The notes below the pieces were generated by a model. That model did not search any database and was not told where the DNA came from. It saw only the letters and a program-made list of their open reading frames with translations. A stretch of DNA of 64,000 nucleotides from an uncultured Clostridia bacterium (GTDB lineage Bacteria > Bacillota > Clostridia > Oscillospirales > Ruminococcaceae). The stretch spans positions 1 through 64,000 of the forward strand of contig CALXCO010000010.1 of assembly GCA_944386805.1 (NCBI GenBank), in the 5' to 3' direction. The stretch's first letter is position 1, and the number at the start of each line of letters is the position of its first letter. The position numbers were made by a program, and so were the translations under genes. This document shows, piece by piece, positions 1 to 8,715 of the stretch.

Positions 1-77
1 TTTGGTTTCTTTTTCACACAAATGCAAAGAAACGCAAGTTCAGCTTTCGCTTAAACTTGCGTTTCTCGACAGACTGT

Positions 78-124
78 GCCCGGTTTGTTTCTCTGTATCG
101 AGAAACAAACCGGGCATTCTTTTT
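78..124 (+). terminator. Rho-independent terminator of a gene lying left of the window
   Basis: A 16-bp perfect stem (78-93 with 100-115, loop TGTATC) is followed on the plus strand by ATTCTTTTT. The T tract is only on the plus strand, so it should end a rightward gene outside the window. A second perfect 12-bp hairpin (29-40 with 54-65) lies just before it. The leftward dehydrogenase gene may read into both, but neither has a good T tract in that direction. Confidence 0.7.
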
Positions 125-137
125 ACGATATAACCGA

Positions 138-1319
138 TCACAGTGCCAGACGGTAGATATCCATCATTTCCTTTTTATCCAGCGTGATATAATCTTTCAG
201 GACACGCTTGCCAAAGAAGGTACACTTTTCCGCCATCTCTTCGATACCGCTGTCGTCGATATCCAATTCCGACAGACGAACCGGCATGCCAATGCTGTGG
301 AAATAGTTTTCCGTCGCCTGAATACCGGCAAGAGCAGTACGTTCGGGGTGTTCAAAATCCATTTCAATGCCCCATACACGAACCGCATACTGACAGAAAC
401 GAGGAAGTGCCTTTTCATTCTGATAGACATACTTTGCCCAGGCAGGGAAGATGACCGCCAGACCCGCTCCATGCGCTACACGGTCATACATGCCCGACAG
501 CTCATGTTCCAGCTGATGGCAGCGCATCAGATAATCCCGGCCACATCCGGTCAGACCATTGTGAGAAAGGGAAGACGCCCACATCAGCGTTGCGCGTGCT
601 TCATAATCCTCCGGATTGTCGATTGCAATTTTCCCGGCATCAATGACCGAACGAAGCAGTCCTTCCGCAAGATGGTCGGTCAACGCCACGTCGCCATTCT
701 GACAGAAATACCGTTCCAGCGTATGCATCATGATATCGGTGATACCACAAGCGGTCTGGTATTTGCTGACAGTATAGGTCAGCTCCGGGTTCATCAGTGC
801 AAACAACGGACGGTTCAGGTCACTGCCAAAGCCACGTTTGAGCCAGCCATCTTCATTGGTGATGACACAGGAGTTGCTCATCTCGCTGCCAGCGGCGGAA
901 ATGGTCAGAACTGCACCGACAGGCAGTGATTTTTCCAGCACACGTTTCCCGGAAGAAAACTCCCAGGGGTCACAATGATTTGCGGCACCTGCTGCGGCCG
1001 ATTTGGAAGAATCCAGCACCGAACCGCCGCCGACTGCCAGAATCATCTCAACGCCTTCGTCGATACACAGCTGTGCTGCCTTTCTTGCAAGGGAAAGCTT
1101 GGGGTTCGGCTGGACGCCGCCCAGCTCGACAAACTCAATTCCGTTTTCTTTCAGAGAAGCGACGATCTTATCATACAGACCGCTTTTTTTGATGCTGCCT
1201 CCGCCGTAGTGCAGCAAAACCTTCTTAAAGCCATAAGAGCGAATCATTTCGCCGGCTTTCAGCTCGGCACCTTTTCCAAATACGACCTTTGTCGGGGTAT
1301 AATAGCTAAACTGTTCCAC
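138..1319 (-). CDS. Iron-containing alcohol dehydrogenase, butanol dehydrogenase (YqhD/BDH) type
   Basis: Predicted NAD(P)H-dependent group III alcohol dehydrogenase of 393 residues, interconverting aldehydes and alcohols in fermentation. The N-terminal dinucleotide fold has GGGSVLDSSK near residue 95. The C-terminal helical half carries the metal-site pattern ITDIMMH and the histidine-rich stretch HQLEHELSGMYDRVAHGAG. The start is taken as GTG at 1319-1317: AAAGGAG stands 9 bases upstream and the protein then begins MEQFSYYTPTKVVFGKG, as in the family. A TTG at 1343 would add eight residues but has no Shine-Dalgarno sequence. This GTG lies inside a parS palindrome. The M42 peptidase gene ends 46 bases upstream on the same strand, so the two are probably co-transcribed. 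Substrate is not readable from the sequence. Confidence 0.9.
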   Translation of the reverse strand: MEQFSYYTPTKVVFGKGAELKAGEMIRSYGFKKVLLHYGGGSIKKSGLYDKIVASLKENGIEFVELGGVQPNPKLSLARKAAQLCIDEGVEMILAVGGGSVLDSSKSAAAGAANHCDPWEFSSGKRVLEKSLPVGAVLTISAAGSEMSNSCVITNEDGWLKRGFGSDLNRPLFALMNPELTYTVSKYQTACGITDIMMHTLERYFCQNGDVALTDHLAEGLLRSVIDAGKIAIDNPEDYEARATLMWASSLSHNGLTGCGRDYLMRCHQLEHELSGMYDRVAHGAGLAVIFPAWAKYVYQNEKALPRFCQYAVRVWGIEMDFEHPERTALAGIQATENYFHSIGMPVRLSELDIDDSGIEEMAEKCTFFGKRVLKDYITLDKKEMMDIYRLAL

Positions 1320-1327
1320 GTGGAACA
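1312..1327. other. parS: parS centromere site, perfect 16-bp palindrome
   Basis: TGTTCCACGTGGAACA is fully palindromic and matches the known ParB/Noc-family core TGTTnCACGTGnAACA (established for Bacillus Spo0J). The window also encodes ParA, ParB and a second ParB paralogue, so a functional site is expected here, about 22 kb from dnaA. Bases 9-11 on the minus strand are the GTG start codon of the alcohol dehydrogenase gene. Confidence 0.85.
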
Positions 1328-1365
1328 ACTCCTTTCTGCTCAAACGCTGTCGTCTTATGCCTTTA

Positions 1366-2409
1366 TTATACGCCCAGATAGCCTTTCAAAACAAGCAGTG
1401 TATTGTAAACGCCGTCCAGATGGCTTCTTTCATAGCCATGAGAAGCATAAACACCCGAACCGATCAGACCATGGCGGATATCGTATCCGGCACGCAGTGT
1501 TGCCTCAACGTCGCTGCCATAGTGGGGGTAGATATCTACCGCGTAATCGGCACCTTCTGCCTTTGCCGCTGCAATCAGGCCGCCGGTCACATCATAGCTG
1601 TACGGACCGCCGGAGTCCTTTGCACAGATGGAAACCTGGCGTTCAGTGCAGCGCAGGCCCTTACCGACACAGCCCATATCGACCGAAATCGCCTCGGTCA
1701 CACCGTCGGGCAGGGAAGCAGAGCCACCGTGACCAACCTCTTCATAAACGGTCACATGGACATACACCCGACGCAGGGGAGTGATACCATTATCTTTCAG
1801 ATACTTGGCAAAACCGAGCAGGATACCGACCGACAGTTTATCATCCAGGAAACGGCTCTTGATGTAGCCAGTTGCAGTAATACGGCTGCGCGGTTCAAAA
1901 GCGACGATATCACCGACTTCTACGCCCAGCTCTCTTGTTTCCTTTTCAGAGGTGGTATTCTCGTCCAGCAGGACTTCAATTGTATCAAAAGTACGGGTCG
2001 TCGTCGAATATTCACCATTTACATGAACCGAAGCGTCGCACAGCTGGCAGGTACCTTCCAGCACCTTTCCCTCACGGGTATAGACGCGGACGTTTTCCGC
2101 CTCAGCATTGTTTGGGTTCATTCCGCCGATACCGGTCAGCCGGAGGTGTCCGTCACTCTTAATTTCAGCGACCATTGCACCGAGGGTATCGGTATGTGCT
2201 TCCAGCATCAGGGCATTCTGTGTTTCCTTTCCGCCAAGGTCGATCAGCACGCCGCCTTTACGGGTCAGAGCTGCATGATATCCCAGGTCATAGAAAGCGT
2301 CCCGGACCCACTCAGCAGCCTTTGCGGTAAACCCGCTCGGACTGTCGATTGCCAGCAGTTTCATTGTCTGTTCGGCCGCAAAACGCGCGTATTCATAATC
2401 CATCTTCAT
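1366..2409 (-). CDS. M42 family metallopeptidase (glutamyl-aminopeptidase type)
   Basis: Cytoplasmic two-metal aminopeptidase of 347 residues, of the family that forms large oligomers and trims peptides from the N-terminus. Visible family signatures are HTDTLG (first metal ligand) near residue 72, KSRFLDDKLSVG (bridging Asp) in the middle, YEEVGHGGS (catalytic Glu) near residue 210 and a C-terminal YERSHLDG. No signal peptide. The ATG at 2409 has AAAGGA about 9 bases upstream. Another ATG just before it opens a frame that stops after eight codons. It follows mfd by 115 bases and precedes the alcohol dehydrogenase by 46. The mfd gap holds a weak hairpin (CGTTTGG/CCAAACG) without a T tract. Substrate preference cannot be told. 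Confidence 0.9.
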   Translation of the reverse strand: MKMDYEYARFAAEQTMKLLAIDSPSGFTAKAAEWVRDAFYDLGYHAALTRKGGVLIDLGGKETQNALMLEAHTDTLGAMVAEIKSDGHLRLTGIGGMNPNNAEAENVRVYTREGKVLEGTCQLCDASVHVNGEYSTTTRTFDTIEVLLDENTTSEKETRELGVEVGDIVAFEPRSRITATGYIKSRFLDDKLSVGILLGFAKYLKDNGITPLRRVYVHVTVYEEVGHGGSASLPDGVTEAISVDMGCVGKGLRCTERQVSICAKDSGGPYSYDVTGGLIAAAKAEGADYAVDIYPHYGSDVEATLRAGYDIRHGLIGSGVYASHGYERSHLDGVYNTLLVLKGYLGV

Positions 2410-2524
2410 ATTGTTCCATTCCTTTCTTGTTGGTTAGACTATCTATGTCATCTGCCCGTCTCGTTTGGTTTGTCTGTTGTTTTTACAGCCAAACGACGCG
2501 ATCAAGTCAGTCAGGACACCGAAC

Positions 2525-5500
2525 TTATTGGGGTGCTTTTCCGCTTTTCAGCTGTTCCATCAGATTGCCGTCCTTAAATCCCTGCAGCGTCTTCATGACC
2601 TCACGAAGGGTGTCCATTGCACTGCCGACAATTTTGACGCCAATATACGGCGTCTGGCCGGAAACGACGATACAGCGTCCTTTGAGCATCATATTGAGCA
2701 TTGCTGCAATGTTGACATCCAGTTTTTCGGGAATCAGGTGCAGCATCTGTCCCTTCTGGGTAATTTCGGTAAAGCCAAACCGTGCCGCGGTATTGCGCAG
2801 CAGCGCAACGTCGATCAATCCCTTGACCGAAGCAGGCGGCTCGCCAAAACGGTCGATCAGCTCGTCGATCAGGTCCATTCCATCTTCTTCGGTGATAATC
2901 GACGCAATCTTACGATAAATATCGATTCGCTGGGCAAGATTTTCGATATAGCTTTCTGGGATATGTGCCTCCAGCTGAATATCGACCAGACATTCCGCTG
3001 TCGAACGAATTTCCGGAGCCTTGCCCTGCTTTTCGGCGACTGCCTCGGACAAGAGGCGCAGGTACATATCATATCCGACAGCCTCCATATGTCCATGCTG
3101 ACGGGTTCCAAGAATATTACCGGCGCCGCGGATTTCCAGATCACGCAGTGCAATCCGGAAACCGGAGCCGAATTTGGTAAACTCACGGATGGCATTCAGC
3201 CGCTTGGTTGCGACCTCTGTCAGCACCTTGCCACGCTGGAAGGTAAAATACGCATAGGCTCTGCGGCTGGAACGTCCAACTCTTCCTCTCAGCTGGTAAA
3301 GCTGCGAAAGTCCCAACCGGTCAGCATCTTCAATAATCAGCGTATTACAGTTGGAAACGTCAACGCCTGTTTCAATAATCGTCGTACAGACCAGAATATC
3401 GATTTCCTGTTCCATCAGCTGCCGCCAGACACGTGAAAGGGCCTCTTCCGACATCTTTCCGTGTGCAACCGCAATCCTCGCTTCCGGAATCATCTGCTGA
3501 ATTTTTCCGGCACAGGCGTCGATTGTCTCGGTATTGTTGTGCAGATAGTAGGCCTGACCGCCGCGGCGCAGCTCTTTGCGCAGTGCTTCAATTACCACGC
3601 CGGTATCATGCTCCAGTACATATGTCTGAATCGGATGGCGGTTCTGAGGTGCTTCCTCGATGACGCTCATATCCCGAATACCACTCATCGCCATATTCAG
3701 CGTTCTGGGAATCGGCGTTGCGGACAACGTCAGCATATCCACCGAAGCCAACATCTCTTTAAACCGCTCTTTATGGGCGACGCCGAAACGCTGTTCCTCG
3801 TCGATGATCGCAAGCCCCAGATCTTTAAAATGAACGTCCTTGGAGACCAGCCGGTGGGTACCGACGACAATATCAATCAGTCCACGCTCCAGCTTGTTCA
3901 TAATCTCCTTTTGTTCTTTCGGAGACCGGAACCGGGAAAGCAGCTCGACATTGACCGGAAAGTTTCCCATACGGGAAACCAACGTCTGATAATGCTGCCA
4001 GGCGAGAATGGTCGTCGGACAGAGAATCGCACACTGTTTTCCGTCCAGTACACATTTAAAGGCAGCACGCAGTGCAACTTCGGTCTTTCCAAAACCTACG
4101 TCACCACACAACAGCCGCTCCATTGGAACCGGACGTTCCATGTCCTCTTTGATTTCACGGATACAGCGCAGCTGGTCGTCGGTCTCCTGGTATTCGAAAT
4201 GGTCCTCAAAATCCCGCTGCATCTCATCATCCGGTGAAAAAGCATAACCTTTGACCGACATCCGTTTGGCGTACAATGCAATCAGTTCGTCAGCCATTTC
4301 ATCAACCGCTTTTTTGACCTTCTGACGGGTCTTCTGCCATTCGGTCGAGTGCAGGCGGTTGAGCTTGATATGGGAATCTTCGCGTGGACCGATGTACTTG
4401 GAGACGAGGTCCAGCTGGGTAACCGGCACATAAAGGGTATCGCTTCCGGCATAGCGAATCTTGATATAATCCTTGATCACACCCTGCAATTCCAGCTTGT
4501 GGATGCCGTCAAAAATACCGATACCGTGGGTCACGTGGACGACATAATCACCGACCGTCAGGTCGGACAGGGAACGAATTTCCTCACCCTTGCGTTTTTT
4601 GGCTTTTTTGGTCGGCAGGGAAGTCGCCCGCAGGGTCGTTGTCAACGAAAATCGGATTTCCGGGTATTCAAAACCGGTCGACAGCGTTCCGGCGAGTACA
4701 AATACCTTACGATACTTAATTGCCTTCAAATCCTTTTCGTAACTGGCCGGAATTCCCATCCGCACAAGGTCACTGGCAAGGTTCTGCGCGGCCTTGTCGG
4801 TTCCGGCAAAAATACAGCAGCAATACCCCTGTTCGAGCAGCGGGTCAAGGTCGGATTTGAGCAATTTCAGGTCGCCATTCCATCCGGAATTTTGCAGCGG
4901 AGACAGATTGATGACATCTTTCAGCGTGCCAAAACCGCCGTGGGCAAAGGTTTCCAGATAGATGCAGCGGTGTTCTTTGAGCGACAGTTCCAGCATTTCA
5001 GGGCTGAGCTGATAGCTGTCCAGTCCCTTGCAGAGCTGGCCTTCCTCCAGCAGCACCTTCATATCTTCCTGAAACTGTACCCACTGTGCCCGCAGCGTCT
5101 CCTTCATATCGGTGTATTCACTGAAAAAGACCGCTGCATCCTGAAAATAATCCAACAACGTCGTAAACCTTCCGGTCAGCGGGAAATATTTGTCATAGCT
5201 GTCCAGTTCCAGCCCGGATTCAATCCGGTCAAGGTCTTTTTGCAGGATTGCTTTGGCATTTTCGGTGGCTTTACGATTGCCGAGGCTGTCAATCAATCGA
5301 CGGAGTTTTTCTTGCAGCTCACCGTCTTCAAACAGCACCTCACGTGCCGGAGAAATCGACAGGGTATCGATGGAATCGGTACGCCGCTGAGAATCCAGCT
5401 CAAAATACGAAATGGTGTCGACATCGTCTCCCCAGAATTCGATACGAACCGGGTTGGATTCCTTGGGCGGGAAGACGTCCAGAATACCGCCGCGGACAGA

Positions 5501-6040
5501 ATACTGACAGACACCGTCAACCTGATCGCGCCGGATATATCCACTTTCGGAAAGCCGTACAACCAGCTGTTCCATCGTCATCTGCTCACCCTTACCGGGT
5601 TCAACACTCAGCTGAAAGGTACCTTTTTGCAGCTGTTCAGGCGAAATCGTCCGGGAAGCGGCCGCCTGAGCGGAAGCAACGACAATCCTGACTTCACCTG
5701 CCTGAATACGGGACAAAACGCCCAGCCGCTGCTGCTCATATTCACCCGAAATCGTTTCCATCTGACGGTAACAGAAATCACGGGAAGGGAACAGGCAGGC
5801 CAGTTCCTTGCCATTGCCGGCCATCGCGTTGATATCCGCGGTTAGCCGGGCTGCCGCCAGATCGTCCTGACAAAGCAGCAGAATCGGGCAGTCCAGGTCT
5901 TCTGACGCGGCATAAAGGAAGTGCGCTTTATGAATCGCCGACAATCCCACGCAAAGCAGCGGCGTATTATGCAGGCGAATATTCTGAATCATCCGCCCAT
6001 AACTTTCCAGACTGTGTGCTACAGCAGTAAATAGCTTCAA
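2525..6040 (-). CDS. mfd: Transcription-repair coupling factor Mfd
   Basis: ATP-dependent translocase that removes RNA polymerase stalled at DNA lesions and recruits UvrA. The length of 1171 residues is typical. Domain order: UvrB-like N-terminal module, CarD-like RNA-polymerase interaction domain near residues 490-560 (LTVGDYVVHVTHGIGIFDG), then the RecG-like helicase with Walker A GDVGFGKTEVA near 643, DEEQ box near 747 and the TRG region with QLRGRVGRS, and a C-terminal UvrA-binding domain. The start is TTG at 6040 behind AAAGGAGAGG. The pth gene lies 47 bases upstream, so pth-mfd is an operon as in many Firmicutes. Confidence 0.97.
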   Translation of the reverse strand: MKLFTAVAHSLESYGRMIQNIRLHNTPLLCVGLSAIHKAHFLYAASEDLDCPILLLCQDDLAAARLTADINAMAGNGKELACLFPSRDFCYRQMETISGEYEQQRLGVLSRIQAGEVRIVVASAQAAASRTISPEQLQKGTFQLSVEPGKGEQMTMEQLVVRLSESGYIRRDQVDGVCQYSVRGGILDVFPPKESNPVRIEFWGDDVDTISYFELDSQRRTDSIDTLSISPAREVLFEDGELQEKLRRLIDSLGNRKATENAKAILQKDLDRIESGLELDSYDKYFPLTGRFTTLLDYFQDAAVFFSEYTDMKETLRAQWVQFQEDMKVLLEEGQLCKGLDSYQLSPEMLELSLKEHRCIYLETFAHGGFGTLKDVINLSPLQNSGWNGDLKLLKSDLDPLLEQGYCCCIFAGTDKAAQNLASDLVRMGIPASYEKDLKAIKYRKVFVLAGTLSTGFEYPEIRFSLTTTLRATSLPTKKAKKRKGEEIRSLSDLTVGDYVVHVTHGIGIFDGIHKLELQGVIKDYIKIRYAGSDTLYVPVTQLDLVSKYIGPREDSHIKLNRLHSTEWQKTRQKVKKAVDEMADELIALYAKRMSVKGYAFSPDDEMQRDFEDHFEYQETDDQLRCIREIKEDMERPVPMERLLCGDVGFGKTEVALRAAFKCVLDGKQCAILCPTTILAWQHYQTLVSRMGNFPVNVELLSRFRSPKEQKEIMNKLERGLIDIVVGTHRLVSKDVHFKDLGLAIIDEEQRFGVAHKERFKEMLASVDMLTLSATPIPRTLNMAMSGIRDMSVIEEAPQNRHPIQTYVLEHDTGVVIEALRKELRRGGQAYYLHNNTETIDACAGKIQQMIPEARIAVAHGKMSEEALSRVWRQLMEQEIDILVCTTIIETGVDVSNCNTLIIEDADRLGLSQLYQLRGRVGRSSRRAYAYFTFQRGKVLTEVATKRLNAIREFTKFGSGFRIALRDLEIRGAGNILGTRQHGHMEAVGYDMYLRLLSEAVAEKQGKAPEIRSTAECLVDIQLEAHIPESYIENLAQRIDIYRKIASIITEEDGMDLIDELIDRFGEPPASVKGLIDVALLRNTAARFGFTEITQKGQMLHLIPEKLDVNIAAMLNMMLKGRCIVVSGQTPYIGVKIVGSAMDTLREVMKTLQGFKDGNLMEQLKSGKAPQ

Positions 6041-6087
6041 ATCGGATTTCCTCTCCTTTCAACCGTTGTCATTTTCCATTACCTGTT

Positions 6088-6720
6088 TCAGCCATTATAA
6101 CGACTCATTGCGGCTTCAAAATCTCCCCGGATCATCATTTCCACCGCACCAAGGCATTTTTTAGCCGCTTCATTGATTTTTTTCATCTCATCTTCGGTAT
6201 AAGACGACAGCACCCAATCCGCCAGATTATAGTCAGGGTGGGGCTTTGCACCGACACCGACTTTAATCCGAGGGAATTCGTCCGTCTGAAGATAATCAAT
6301 AATATTCCGAATTCCGTTATGTCCGCCGTGGCTGCCCTTGCGCCGCAGCCGCAGCCGTCCAACATCCAGCGAGATATCATCAAAAATAACGATAATCTGC
6401 TGGGAGGGAATTTTATAAAAGGAAGCCGCTTTTTCCACCGACGTTCCCGACAGATTCATATAGGTCTGCGGCTTCATCAGCAGGACACGCTGTCCGGCAA
6501 TCATCGCTTCCGCAGTCATTGCGTCAAATTTATTACGAATAATCGGTGTTTCCAGTTCTTTTGCGATCTCATCCAGACAGATAAAACCGGTATTATGCCG
6601 GGTTCTGTCGTATTTTTTATCCGGATTTCCCAGCCCAACCACCAGCCATGAAGGGGGAGAAGGCTGTGGGCGCTGCTGCCGCAGCGCATCCAGCCGGGCA
6701 AATGCATCAAAAACAGACAT
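6088..6720 (-). CDS. pth: Peptidyl-tRNA hydrolase
   Basis: Recycles peptidyl-tRNA that falls off the ribosome. The 210 residues include the core GLGNPDKKYDRTRHNTGF, containing the catalytic histidine, followed by KPQTYMNLSG and the GSHGGHNG loop. The protein starts about 25 residues before the usual Pth N-terminus (MSVFDAFARLDALRQQRP), and the ATG at 6720 has only a poor Shine-Dalgarno sequence. No better in-frame start is seen before the conserved VVGLGNP, so the extension is kept but the start is uncertain. A sigma-A-like promoter lies about 120 bases upstream, giving a leader with two hairpins. Confidence 0.94.
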   Translation of the reverse strand: MSVFDAFARLDALRQQRPQPSPPSWLVVGLGNPDKKYDRTRHNTGFICLDEIAKELETPIIRNKFDAMTAEAMIAGQRVLLMKPQTYMNLSGTSVEKAASFYKIPSQQIIVIFDDISLDVGRLRLRRKGSHGGHNGIRNIIDYLQTDEFPRIKVGVGAKPHPDYNLADWVLSSYTEDEMKKINEAAKKCLGAVEMMIRGDFEAAMSRYNG

Positions 6721-6842
6721 GGCAAATGTCTTTTTCAGGACTGGACGGCATTATCCGACCAATTCCTGAAAAAATCTCCTTTTTTCAGTTTTCAGGCCAC
6801 ACTGTCCGGCATAGGTCGCCGGACAGTTATTCAGCATAGAAT

Positions 6843-6871
6843 ATTGTAGCATAATCCAGAGGGCGAATCAA
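6843..6871 (-). promoter_or_regulatory. Predicted sigma-A promoter of pth-mfd
   Basis: On the minus strand TTGATT and TACAAT are separated by 17 bases. The leader that follows (about 6836-6721) contains a 9-bp GC-rich hairpin (6802-6810 with 6818-6826) and a second A/T-rich one whose loop holds GGAG. Neither has a terminator-like T tract. Confidence 0.5.
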
Positions 6872-6896
6872 GCGCAATCCTGCAAAGTTCGTTTCT

Positions 6897-8573
6897 TCAA
6901 AAGTCTCCGCTGTCCAATTGTTCTTCTGTCTGAGAATCATCCGCCATTTGCAGGATTTGGGCGGCGGCGTCAGCGATTGCCGCAAATACCGGTGCAGCGG
7001 AAGTATTGCCGAAACCCTCGTTTTCTGCCAGCACCGTCACAACATACTGCGGCTCATCTGCCGGGAAAAATCCAGTAAACCATCCCTGTTCCAGTTCGTT
7101 GCCGTCTTCGTCATACTGGCCAGTCTGCGCGGTAGCAGTTTTGCCGCCAGCTGTAACTAGAGCAGGTTTGCCGCCAGAAGAATCGTCCGACATAACTGCA
7201 TAGGAAAGCATCACCTTCAATTGAGCCGCAATCTCCTCCGGTATCGCCTGCCGGCTGACCGGAAGGGCATCGGCTTGCAGCGTATTTCCGTCCTCTGTCG
7301 TTCCCAGCACGACCGTCGGAGAAACCAGCTTGCCGCCATTGACAACTGCTGCCGTCATCCGCGCAATCTGAACCGGTGAGGCCGTCAGTTCACCCTGGCC
7401 AAAGCTGAGATTGGCGACAGCGGCTGGAGCCTGTAAGCTGTCGATGGAAGGAAGACTGCCGCCACTTGCGGTGATGTCACCCGTCAGCATCATTGTTTCC
7501 CCAAATCCCAGATTTTGTGCAGTCGACAGCAGCTGATCTCCGCCCGTTTCCAGTCCAAGCCCAATAAACCACGGGTTACAGGACTCCCGCATTGCATCAA
7601 ACATATCCAGCTCCCCATGACCGGAACGCAGATGACACCTGAAAATCTGTCCATAAACGTCTACGGCACCTTCACAGGTATACTTTCTCGTCAGACAGTA
7701 TTCCCGTCCCAGACTTTCCATTGCTGCGGCTGCCGTTACGATTTTAAACGTCGAACCGACACTGTACCCAAGCAATGCCCGGTTCAGCATCGGCGCATTG
7801 TCCTGGTCGGACACTGCGTCGGTCAGATTCAGCGGAGAATAGGCGGGGAAACTGGCCATCGCACGAATCTGACCGTTATACGGGTCCATCACAATAATAG
7901 CACCTTTGTCCAGCATCCGGCTGCCCACTGCCTCAACAATCTGCTGCAGCCGGCTGTCCAGCGTCAGCACCAGCCCGGCACCATCTCCACCTTCGACCCG
8001 AACTTCCGGTTCCATCCCGGCAATCGTCTGCTGAAGGGCATTGAGCATGGCGGTTACTTCGATTTTTTGGCCGCATTCATTCAGAAAACTGTCGTATTCC
8101 TTTTCCAACCCAGTAACACCGCTGCCGTTATAGTCCAGATAACCAATCAGGTGCACTGCCGTCTGATTTTCCTGGTACCGTTCCGGAACAGAAAAGCTGT
8201 AGACCATCTCTGCTTCAACCGATTCCGTCGTTTCAGTCACAAACGGTTTTCCTGTTTCCAGAAGTTCCGCTACGGTTTGTTTTCGTTCCGGCTCTACCGC
8301 ATCCAGCACTTTTTTCTGATTCTGAGGGGTAGGGAAGACAGCCATCAGCCAACGCTCTTCCGTCCCAACCAGCGGCTGCATCCGGCAATCATAGATCATT
8401 CCACGTTCATCCGCTACTGTCAGTGTATATTTGCTCTGGGTCTGTGCAGTCTGTGCCAGATCGTCCGAAGCGACTATTCGGCTGAGCTGACCGACCAGCC
8501 CTGCCGCTGCCAGTACCATTGCCGCAAAAATTGCAGAAGTCCGCCTGAATATACTCTCTGTATAATTTTTCAA
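6897..8573 (-). CDS. Class B penicillin-binding protein (transpeptidase)
   Basis: Membrane-anchored peptidoglycan transpeptidase of 558 residues. One N-terminal transmembrane segment lies at about residues 12-30 and a dimerisation-like domain to about 190. The transpeptidase domain has the nucleophile motif STFK near 273 and SCN near 330. The third motif, usually KTG, reads KTA here (GGKTATAQTG near 477). The TTG start at 8573 has GGAAAGGA eight bases upstream. It looks like the small SpoVD/FtsI-related proteins of Clostridia without PASTA domains. Whether it works in division, elongation or sporulation is not clear. It lies between two unrelated housekeeping units with a terminator upstream. 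Confidence 0.88.
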   Translation of the reverse strand: MKNYTESIFRRTSAIFAAMVLAAAGLVGQLSRIVASDDLAQTAQTQSKYTLTVADERGMIYDCRMQPLVGTEERWLMAVFPTPQNQKKVLDAVEPERKQTVAELLETGKPFVTETTESVEAEMVYSFSVPERYQENQTAVHLIGYLDYNGSGVTGLEKEYDSFLNECGQKIEVTAMLNALQQTIAGMEPEVRVEGGDGAGLVLTLDSRLQQIVEAVGSRMLDKGAIIVMDPYNGQIRAMASFPAYSPLNLTDAVSDQDNAPMLNRALLGYSVGSTFKIVTAAAAMESLGREYCLTRKYTCEGAVDVYGQIFRCHLRSGHGELDMFDAMRESCNPWFIGLGLETGGDQLLSTAQNLGFGETMMLTGDITASGGSLPSIDSLQAPAAVANLSFGQGELTASPVQIARMTAAVVNGGKLVSPTVVLGTTEDGNTLQADALPVSRQAIPEEIAAQLKVMLSYAVMSDDSSGGKPALVTAGGKTATAQTGQYDEDGNELEQGWFTGFFPADEPQYVVTVLAENEGFGNTSAAPVFAAIADAAAQILQMADDSQTEEQLDSGDF

Positions 8574-8676
8574 GATAAAAATCCTTTCCGGTTGCCTGTA
8601 GTACAGGTGATTTATTTAACCATCCGTTCGATAGTTTTTCCACACTTTTTCCACTTTAATCAACCGGATAGGTAAA

Positions 8677-8704
8677 CAAAAAAGCCGCCGGTTGCCCGAC
8701 GGCT
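8677..8704 (-). terminator. Rho-independent terminator after the Ppx/GppA gene
   Basis: On the minus strand AGCCGTCGG, loop GCAA, CCGGCGGCT then TTTTTT: a 9-bp stem with one G-U pair and a GNRA tetraloop, 12 bases after the stop codon. Confidence 0.85.
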
Positions 8705-8715
8705 AAAATCTCAAC

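Noticed and set aside
57..929. Long rightward open frame opposite the alcohol dehydrogenase gene
   Set aside because: Composition is that of an antisense shadow; the minus strand encodes a clear family member with motifs and a ribosome site.
4530..4545. Sequence GGTCACGTGGAC in mfd as a third parS
   Set aside because: Only the central CACGTG fits; the outer bases of the TGTTnCACGTGnAACA core are missing.
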